From positions 1-7,503 of the forward strand of contig JAUWFP010000096.1 in NCBI GenBank assembly GCA_030606845.1: DNA of 7,503 bases, written 5' to 3'. A model generated the notes under the pieces. The model worked only from the letters and a program-made list of their open reading frames with translations. It had not been told where the DNA came from and ran no database searches. Below are positions 1-5,180 of the stretch, one piece after another. Position 1 is the first letter of the stretch. Each line of letters begins with the position of its first letter. Source of the stretch: Anaerolineales bacterium (GTDB lineage Bacteria; Chloroflexota; Anaerolineae; Anaerolineales; E44-bin32). Both the position numbers and the translations under genes were made by a program.

Positions 1-49
1 ATTTGCAAATCGCCCTGCCCGCGGGGTCGGCTGCAGCGAATTGTTATAC
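1..49 (-). mobile_element. Putative integron attC-like recombination site, 5' half only (truncated by window edge)
   Basis: Read on the minus strand, the sequence just past the stop of the ICMT-family gene has the parts of the first half of an attC site, in order. An R''-like box GTATAAC lies at 49-43 (family pattern RYYYAAC), a five-base spacer AATTC at 42-38, and an L''-like box ending in GCAGCCGAC at 37-26. A GC-rich stretch follows with the self-complementary core CCCGCGGG at 18-25. From memory, the aadA-type attC begins GTCTAAC, AATTC, GTTCAAGCCGAC; about 20 of the first 24 bases agree. In gene cassettes attC lies at the 3' end of the gene in this orientation, as here. The second half (L' and R') would be to the left of base 1, so hairpin pairing cannot be tested. 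The palindrome ATTTGCAAAT at 1-10 would fall in the variable centre. It could instead be part of a dispersed palindromic repeat. Confidence 0.45.
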
Positions 50-60
50 GGCGCATAAGT
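39..60 (+). repeat. Left arm of 22-bp inverted repeat flanking the ICMT-family gene
   Basis: The plus strand here matches the reverse complement of 708-729 at 19 of 22 positions. The shared core is GTTAT, one variable base, then CGGCGCA. The arm overlaps the R''-like box of the putative attC site and lies just downstream of the gene's stop codon. Confidence 0.8.
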
Positions 61-81
61 TCTAGTCTCATAATTACGATC

Positions 82-693
82 TCAACGAAGCCTGGGTAGA
101 AATCGCCCAGTACTATTCATATAAACTCGATACTCTTCTCCAAATTGATCGATCATCATAGCTTCCTCCCGCTCCATGATTCTATTGAAAAAGAGAAGGA
201 ATATCACAACCAGCGCCATGAGAGGCCAAAACGAGGACACAATGGATAAACCCAGAAAGAAAAGAAAAAGCGATGCATACATAGGATGCCTGATGAATTC
301 ATAAGGACCGCTTGTATTTAGAGTATGCTCTTCCTTAAATTGAAGAGTCGTGGACCATTGCATTCCAAGAGTTCGATGTACCCAAACAAGTAATAAAAGG
401 CCTGCAACTCCAAGTAATACACCGCTAACCCTGAGCCATAAAGGTAGTGGAAGGAAAAGCCATTCTGAACCAGAGGGTTCGATAAAATAAAGAACAATAA
501 GACCAAGCATGAAAAGGAACCCCACAGGACGAAGGAGAAGGCTCCAACGCCCCTCTCTTGCAACTGCCTCTTCGCTTACGGAATAACTGCTTTGTCCCCT
601 GCGGCGCTGCTTGATACCGAAATATGCCCTAACGATTAAAACCAGGATAAACAAAACCAGAAAAAGAAGCTTGAACGTGGTGTTCTCGTTCAT
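82..693 (-). CDS. Isoprenylcysteine carboxyl methyltransferase (ICMT)-family membrane protein
   Basis: This 203-residue integral membrane protein belongs to the ICMT/PEMT-like methyltransferases (PF04140/PF04191 type), which use S-adenosylmethionine inside the membrane. Hydrophobic segments fall at about 8-25, 50-70, 80-105 and 139-170. The C-terminal half carries the family hallmarks: GPYEFIRHPMY at 129-139, EREE at 174-177, and FGEEYRVY at 184-191 followed by RFLP at 197-200. These form the cofactor pocket in known members. Bacterial substrates are mostly unknown, and prenylated CaaX proteins are not expected, so a lipid, polyprenoid or small-molecule substrate is possible. The start is the ATG at 693-691, preceded by GGAG (703-700) six bases upstream. 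It is separated by 81 bp from the coupled operon upstream and is visibly AT-richer: hand counts of four 60-base lines give 22-25 G+C, against 33-34 in two lines of the neighbour. It is flanked by an inverted repeat and an attC-like site, which suggests acquisition. Family assignment is secure; function is not. Confidence 0.9.
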   Translation of the reverse strand: MNENTTFKLLFLVLFILVLIVRAYFGIKQRRRGQSSYSVSEEAVAREGRWSLLLRPVGFLFMLGLIVLYFIEPSGSEWLFLPLPLWLRVSGVLLGVAGLLLLVWVHRTLGMQWSTTLQFKEEHTLNTSGPYEFIRHPMYASLFLFFLGLSIVSSFWPLMALVVIFLLFFNRIMEREEAMMIDQFGEEYRVYMNSTGRFLPRLR

Positions 694-707
694 AACGAAC
701 TCCGAAT

Positions 708-729
708 ATTTCTGCGCCGAATAACAATT
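708..729 (-). repeat. Right arm of 22-bp inverted repeat flanking the ICMT-family gene
   Basis: Read on the minus strand, this arm matches 39-60 with three mismatches in 22. It contains GTTATTC (725-719), which would correspond to the R'/core side (GTTRRRY) of a cassette boundary. No target-site duplication is seen outside the two arms: both have AATT at the outer edge and diverge beyond it. Confidence 0.8.
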
Positions 730-730
730 A

Positions 731-760
731 AATATAAGGCTAGAGATGGCGCAGGCTCAA
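731..760 (-). promoter_or_regulatory. Weak candidate promoter for the ICMT-family gene
   Basis: On the minus strand TTGAGC (760-755, four of six against TTGACA) lies 18 bases before TATATT (736-731, five of six against TATAAT). Transcription would start near 724 and give a leader of about 30 bases. The elements fall in the short gap after the Agl23-like gene, outside the inverted repeat. Such matches are common in AT-rich gaps, so this is tentative. Confidence 0.22.
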
Positions 761-774
761 CCGGTGCAGCCTCT

Positions 775-2544
775 TTATTCAATATCTGTGAGCCCCACAT
801 CACCGAGAGTGGCGATATCCATCCGCACCCAGAGAACCCAACGCTCGAGCTCCGTTGGTGCCGAGCGCAGGACAAACCACTGCAGCAGATCCGGCGGCAG
901 GCTGCCATCCCAACCACGCCGTTCCTTCAACGCCATTCCCTGACCCATGTAGTCGGTAAGCAGGCTGATTGCCGAATTTGACTCCAAAGCGAGAACTGCC
1001 GGGGGGGGATCTGCCAGGGAGTTGAATACTCCCCCTGCTCGATTGTAACCGCGCAGCGCCCACGCCAGTGCGGGGTTAACCTCAGATTGCACATCAACAG
1101 CGATCTCATCGGTCCGACCCGCGTAGGCGAGTGAGGCATTGTCGAGTGTTTCCGTGAGCAGTCGCATGCCCTTTGTGGTTACTACAGGATGCCAGAGTTC
1201 TCTGGCGCTCGTTGCCAGGGGCGTGAAATTCAAGCGCCAGGCTGCAGAGAGCGTGATCGCGGCCAGCACAAGTGTAGCCGTGATCCCCAGCGTATCTGCC
1301 ACAACGCCCCAAGACCAACCCAAACCAAAGAATAGCAGCAGGCTAACGGCCATGATGATCAATGCGCTGAATACAAGCAGGATTAGACCTGGGTCACTCG
1401 GTGTGTACTCCAAGATAAAGCCATTTGCGTAGCCGACTAGTGATATCCATGCAGAAGCTGTTAGCACCAGAAGTACACTGGCGAGGCCTACTAATTCGAG
1501 CCCGACGCCCCTCTGCGCAATTCGTTCAATCAAAACCGAGATGGCATAGGCCACCAAAAGCGCTAGAGGAAGGACCACAAAGATGATTTCCGCTGCACTC
1601 CGCGCAGGATAAACTAGGCCGCTGAACAAGCTGCCCAACGCCCATAGACTGGCTGCCTGCCCAAGCGATTCTTTGCGCCGCCAGGCGAGAACTGCACCCA
1701 CGATGCCCATCACTACAAACAAGGGCTCATAACTCACGAGCATCACCGCATAAGCGATTGCCGACTGTATACCCGGTTCCGTCCAACCATGCAGCCATTC
1801 CGTGAGGGACTCACTCAATCCGGCAAGCCCATTCCAATAGAGACCAACGCCTGAGGCGACGAGGAGCATTACAACAAGCGACACCCATACGCCAGATTTA
1901 ATTGCAAATAAACGTTTAAAGTCTTCAAATGGTTTTTGGTCCCGGGATGCGAGGAGGCGTGACAGACCGAATGCAACCAGCAGCCCGAACAAACCTTGCA
2001 TAACTATGGGGCCTGACGCCAACGCGAAACCTAGAGCACCCGCCGCGAGCAAGAGCCGAACCCGTCTCCCATCAGCAAAGTCCGCCGACCAGGTGAGGAA
2101 TACGAATAAGGCCAGCCCAGCTGCGGCTAGAGCAGAGCCGTCGGCGGTTCTGGCGATTGTCCATCCAGATGTGGCGATGGCCAGCACCAGAACGGCTATC
2201 AACGAATGAGCTGTGCCAATTCGTTTGCGCAGGATCAATGGGCTCAAAACCAACACGATGCCGGCAAGGGCTGAGACCACACGTGCTGCCGCGTCGGATG
2301 GACTAAAAAGCTGGAAGATCATGGTGGTGAAAACATAGTAGCTCGCGCTCACCGGCGCCGCCACGCCATCGACATCCCAGAAGGGGGAAGCATCCGGGGT
2401 CGTCGCTACTGCTGTCAGCGCGTGAACGGCCTCGGAATCGGTGAGTGGATTTCTGCCTAAGTCTGCAAGCCGCATCCATGCAACCAACACGATCAAGGTT
2501 GCGAATATTACTGTACCCAACCTGATGCTCTGATTTTTATTCAC
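775..2544 (-). CDS. Agl23-like GT-C/PMT-related membrane protein, divergent
   Basis: This 589-residue multi-pass membrane protein resembles the dolichyl-phosphate-mannose protein mannosyltransferase superfamily (GT39/PMT, PF02366/PF13231 type), closest in plan to the 'flippase activity-associated Agl23' family (TIGR03663). The N-terminus has one membrane segment (about 10-28), then a first outer loop with LTDSEAVHA at 34-42. Next is FSPSDAAAR at 80-88, whose Arg fits one of the family's conserved arginines, and a GT-C-like WTIARTADGSA at 128-138. Hydrophobic segments continue to about 435, followed by a roughly 150-residue soluble C-terminal domain, probably extracytoplasmic. The dipeptide DE and tripeptide HGP that I recall as nearly invariant are not intact: the first reads D-S-E (36-38) and the second is replaced around 63-67 (APVSA). 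It may therefore be catalytically altered or an accessory subunit. The GTG start at 2544 overlaps the stop of the preceding DUF2298 gene (GTGA), with AGGTGA six bases upstream. An eight-base C tract in the coding strand covers Pro513-515. No hairpin plus T-run terminator follows the TAA stop. Confidence 0.75.
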   Translation of the reverse strand: MNKNQSIRLGTVIFATLIVLVAWMRLADLGRNPLTDSEAVHALTAVATTPDASPFWDVDGVAAPVSASYYVFTTMIFQLFSPSDAAARVVSALAGIVLVLSPLILRKRIGTAHSLIAVLVLAIATSGWTIARTADGSALAAAGLALFVFLTWSADFADGRRVRLLLAAGALGFALASGPIVMQGLFGLLVAFGLSRLLASRDQKPFEDFKRLFAIKSGVWVSLVVMLLVASGVGLYWNGLAGLSESLTEWLHGWTEPGIQSAIAYAVMLVSYEPLFVVMGIVGAVLAWRRKESLGQAASLWALGSLFSGLVYPARSAAEIIFVVLPLALLVAYAISVLIERIAQRGVGLELVGLASVLLVLTASAWISLVGYANGFILEYTPSDPGLILLVFSALIIMAVSLLLFFGLGWSWGVVADTLGITATLVLAAITLSAAWRLNFTPLATSARELWHPVVTTKGMRLLTETLDNASLAYAGRTDEIAVDVQSEVNPALAWALRGYNRAGGVFNSLADPPPAVLALESNSAISLLTDYMGQGMALKERRGWDGSLPPDLLQWFVLRSAPTELERWVLWVRMDIATLGDVGLTDIE

Positions 2545-5180
2545 GAGGAGTCACCTGCTCTCCTGGCGTAAATCCTTACCCTGTCGTTTTGGAAAACCAG
2601 TTCCATGAATGCATCAAACTTTCCATCAAAGATTGGTTGGTAGGTCATTCGCTCAAGTTCTCCAACGTAGACGTACTTCACATTATAGGCCTTCATGATC
2701 TGTTGAGTTTGTTCCCAATCCGGCGACTTAAACAGCGTCCGGACATCTTCTTCCCGTGTTCCGTGGAATTGATATCCACCGCGCCATTGGCTTTCGTGAC
2801 CAGGCCAGCCGATAATTGTGGGGAATCCCGTATGCACAGATACCCTCGCAAAGTACGAATAACTGCCGCCAACGGCTTCCGCAACAACCCCGACTTCCAG
2901 ATTGTCACTCATCCATTCGATCGCCTCGCGATCCGCTTCGGTCGCATAGGCAGGATGTAATGCTCCATTTAGCGTTCGGTCATGGACCGGGTTTAGGCCA
3001 TTTGTTTTCGTCCAAACAGAAAGGGCAGGATAGATGAGACCGGCAAGCAGCGGGAGAATTGTGAGTATCTTCACGGGGATCATCTTCGCGCTCCGTTTAG
3101 ACCAGATCACATCCATCACGTATGCTGCGGCGAGGGCCCATAAGATCCAGGCTGCAAAGTAGAATTTGAAAATTGTATTCATGCGCAGCCCGAATTGATC
3201 TTTAAGGTAGAAAAACTCGGGTCCAAGGATCAAGAGCGCCCCAATGGTGAGCATCATAAGGATGAAAGGACCTGATTTTGGTTCGTCCACAGTGTCTTTC
3301 CAGACCCGTCTGATGAGCACAACAGCGGCGGCGATCATCACCCCTAAGCCGATCGCTGTCCACGACTGCGTTAGCCTCAGAGTGATTGTCGCTTGAGCGG
3401 CATCTCGAAGGCTTTGCATCCCCATGCTGCTGATGACCGCCCCCATCCCGATAACGTTTGCACCCACGGAGTAAATCATTGCTGCCAAAAGCCACGAGAG
3501 AATCAAGAGCGTTAACGGGAGCCCTATTCCTATTCCGAAAAGCCACTTCCCCTCTGATCGCCTTCTCCCCTGCGTCACGCGCATGATAAGCCAGACGCTC
3601 AAAGGGATGAACAAGACCGCGAACATGATGAAGAAATGGATGAAACGAGTGGGATGCATCAAGTGCGGCAGGATGCCGCCTGCCTGTGAAGAGAAGGATG
3701 GGTACCAGGGAAGGTAAAACAGGATGGCTGCCACGATGATTGCCAGGCTCGTCGTGAGCACCGATTTAACCCAAGTTGTGAGCGGGAGCGTCCGACTCCT
3801 CCAGATCATCACACATAAGAGCAAGCTGAAATAAATCGGGAAATCCCAGGTGTTCAAGAATGCCAGCGCCCCGAAGAGCCAGGCGCCGAACCAGAACTCG
3901 AGCTTACTAAGAGAAGATGGCAGCAAACCCCCTGCGACCGCCCCGACAAGAAGCACACCCCCAATAATGAGCCCGCTGCTTATGACCCCTTTAAGGATTG
4001 ATATGACAGCTGCGGAGATCCCAACCCCCGCCGCTCCGGCTTTCAACCCCAGGACAACCACGACGATCGCCGCTGCCAAACCCAGGGCGATCAACACTTT
4101 TTTACGCAAGTTGCGAGTCCACTTCACCTCACCCAGGCGAAGAGGCGCCCGCTGTCCCTGTAGGAAAACCTGGAAAGCGAAGGCGATCACGATGAGGACA
4201 AAGGGCATCGCCAGAAGGTGTGGGTGATTATCTGCAAGAAGGAAAGTGAAGAACGGGAATTCATCGATGGACTGCAATCCAAGTGGAATGCCATTGAGAT
4301 CGAGATCCCTGATCACGCGTGATGAACGCCACCACCACATGTGTCGCGCTGGCATCCAACTCGCTTCGAGATAGGGCGGCTTCTCTAGGTCGGCAAGTCC
4401 AATCCAGGTCCAGAACGGCGACGTTAAAATACTGTCGGCACTCGTCGTCCAGAAAATGTACTTTGAATGAAGGACCTCAAGGATGCCTCCCAAATTACCG
4501 CTGATCAAGACGAAGAGCGGCGCAAGGAGCGGAGAAAATCGTTTAACACGGCCGGGCGTCCGTCGGGCGAGGAAATTATATGCGAGGGAGTACGTCCCCA
4601 GGGCGACCAGCGCAAACCAGAGACTGTTCGCGAGGTTGAAGGCGACCCCAGATGCAACGCCCGTGAGCCGGGTGAGCAAGGCCAGAAGTATGTAGCCGAA
4701 GTAATAATAGGAGATCGCATAACCTGAGAGCCATGGATCGCTGGGTGGGAAGCTGTCTGAATGAAGAATCGCATTTAAGAACGCGAGCTCCATCGGTTTT
4801 TCTGTGTTTACGATCTCCGGGTTGTTCGCCCGCACAAACGCCCAGACCAAGAACGCGAGCAGGAAAAGGATCTCCATAGAAAGAACTGTGGAGCGGTGTT
4901 CTTTGAGCCAATCGAGCACATCACGCCACTTGCTTCGCCCAATCCAAACGGTCAGTCCCAAGAGCGCGAGAACCGCCATCACCGCTCCGCCAGGGCTCGG
5001 TTGGAAGATCCGCAGCGTGGCTCCCATCCAGAAAATATATCCGGTTAAAAGTAGCCCTAATGCCCTGGCGAAACCATAGCCACGGTCCTCTAGACGTCCG
5101 AAGACCCGCCAGGCAATTGGCAGGGCTAGAGCGCCAAGAAGCGTGCTTATCAACCACCAGATGACGACGTCTTGAATCAC
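2541..5180 (-). CDS. DUF2298 / Chlor_Arch_YYY membrane protein (DUF2298-B), complete
   Basis: This 879-residue, strongly hydrophobic protein is a single-domain member of the DUF2298 family (TIGR03662), whose usual length is about 700-900. Family motifs appear in order: EKPM 127-130, FPPSDPW 144-150, YYYFG 158-162 (the YYYxG signature), WWWRSSRVI 282-290, EFPFFTFLLADNHPH 307-321, NTWDFP 443-448, RMNTIFKFY 666-674. An outer C-terminal domain from about 750 carries GWPGHESQWRGG (791-802) and NVKYVYVGELER (833-844). The conserved Asp, Glu and His residues in predicted loops recall GT-C enzymes, but no reaction is established for the family. Compared with its upstream paralogue it has about 70 extra residues, rich in Gly, Ala, Val and Ile, between ADNHPH and NTWDFP, probably two or three added membrane segments (about 345-425). 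The GTG start at 5180 overlaps the upstream stop (GTGA), with GAGG at 5191-5188 seven bases before it. It is coupled downstream to the Agl23-like gene by a second GTGA. Membrane location is confident; role in polyprenol-linked glycan handling is inferred. Confidence 0.9.
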   Translation of the reverse strand: MIQDVVIWWLISTLLGALALPIAWRVFGRLEDRGYGFARALGLLLTGYIFWMGATLRIFQPSPGGAVMAVLALLGLTVWIGRSKWRDVLDWLKEHRSTVLSMEILFLLAFLVWAFVRANNPEIVNTEKPMELAFLNAILHSDSFPPSDPWLSGYAISYYYFGYILLALLTRLTGVASGVAFNLANSLWFALVALGTYSLAYNFLARRTPGRVKRFSPLLAPLFVLISGNLGGILEVLHSKYIFWTTSADSILTSPFWTWIGLADLEKPPYLEASWMPARHMWWWRSSRVIRDLDLNGIPLGLQSIDEFPFFTFLLADNHPHLLAMPFVLIVIAFAFQVFLQGQRAPLRLGEVKWTRNLRKKVLIALGLAAAIVVVVLGLKAGAAGVGISAAVISILKGVISSGLIIGGVLLVGAVAGGLLPSSLSKLEFWFGAWLFGALAFLNTWDFPIYFSLLLCVMIWRSRTLPLTTWVKSVLTTSLAIIVAAILFYLPWYPSFSSQAGGILPHLMHPTRFIHFFIMFAVLFIPLSVWLIMRVTQGRRRSEGKWLFGIGIGLPLTLLILSWLLAAMIYSVGANVIGMGAVISSMGMQSLRDAAQATITLRLTQSWTAIGLGVMIAAAVVLIRRVWKDTVDEPKSGPFILMMLTIGALLILGPEFFYLKDQFGLRMNTIFKFYFAAWILWALAAAYVMDVIWSKRSAKMIPVKILTILPLLAGLIYPALSVWTKTNGLNPVHDRTLNGALHPAYATEADREAIEWMSDNLEVGVVAEAVGGSYSYFARVSVHTGFPTIIGWPGHESQWRGGYQFHGTREEDVRTLFKSPDWEQTQQIMKAYNVKYVYVGELERMTYQPIFDGKFDAFMELVFQNDRVRIYARRAGDSS
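2551..2556 (-). promoter_or_regulatory. Ribosome binding site supporting the GTG start of the Agl23-like gene
   Basis: AGGTGA on the minus strand complements the 16S anti-Shine-Dalgarno end (TCACCT) and lies six bases before the GTG at 2544-2542. It is inside the last codons of the upstream gene, which favours the overlapping GTG as the true start and translational coupling. Confidence 0.6.

Larger units (their letters stand above)
1..724 (-). mobile_element. Candidate gene cassette carrying the ICMT-family gene (partial)
   Basis: On the minus strand the unit would start at the G/TT junction of GTTATTC (725-719), run through a short leader and the methyltransferase gene, and end in the attC-like site that leaves the window on the left. 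About 30 bases separate the presumed upstream crossover point from the ATG and about 30 separate the stop from the R''-like box, both normal for cassettes. The gene is clearly poorer in G+C than the operon beside it. No integrase gene and no recognisable attC half (L' box) precedes the GTTATTC, so this would be a solitary cassette, an insertion at a secondary site, or the end of an array extending left. A non-integron inverted-repeat element with a passenger gene is the main alternative. Confidence 0.33.

Noticed and set aside
318..563. Second minus-strand frame of 81 codons inside the ICMT-family gene
   Set aside because: It is out of frame with a gene carrying the full set of ICMT motifs.
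30..740. Target-site duplication around the inverted-repeat unit, which would indicate an insertion sequence
   Set aside because: Bases outside the arms (31-38 and 730-737) do not match as direct repeats, and no transposase is encoded between the arms.
740..774. Possible Rho-independent terminator after the Agl23-like gene (GGCT...AGCC on the minus strand)
   Set aside because: The stem is only four base pairs with a ten-base loop and is not followed by a T-run.
2589..2960. Plus-strand frame of about 123 codons opposite the C-terminal domain of DUF2298-B
   Set aside because: It is antisense to the conserved GWPGHESQWRGG/VKYVYVG region, and no ribosome site or recognisable domain was seen.
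3850..4227. Plus-strand open frame of about 125 codons opposite DUF2298-B
   Set aside because: It lies wholly antisense to a gene with clear family motifs, has low-complexity Pro/Ala/Thr/Arg-rich composition typical of antisense frames in GC-rich DNA, and resembles no family I recognise.
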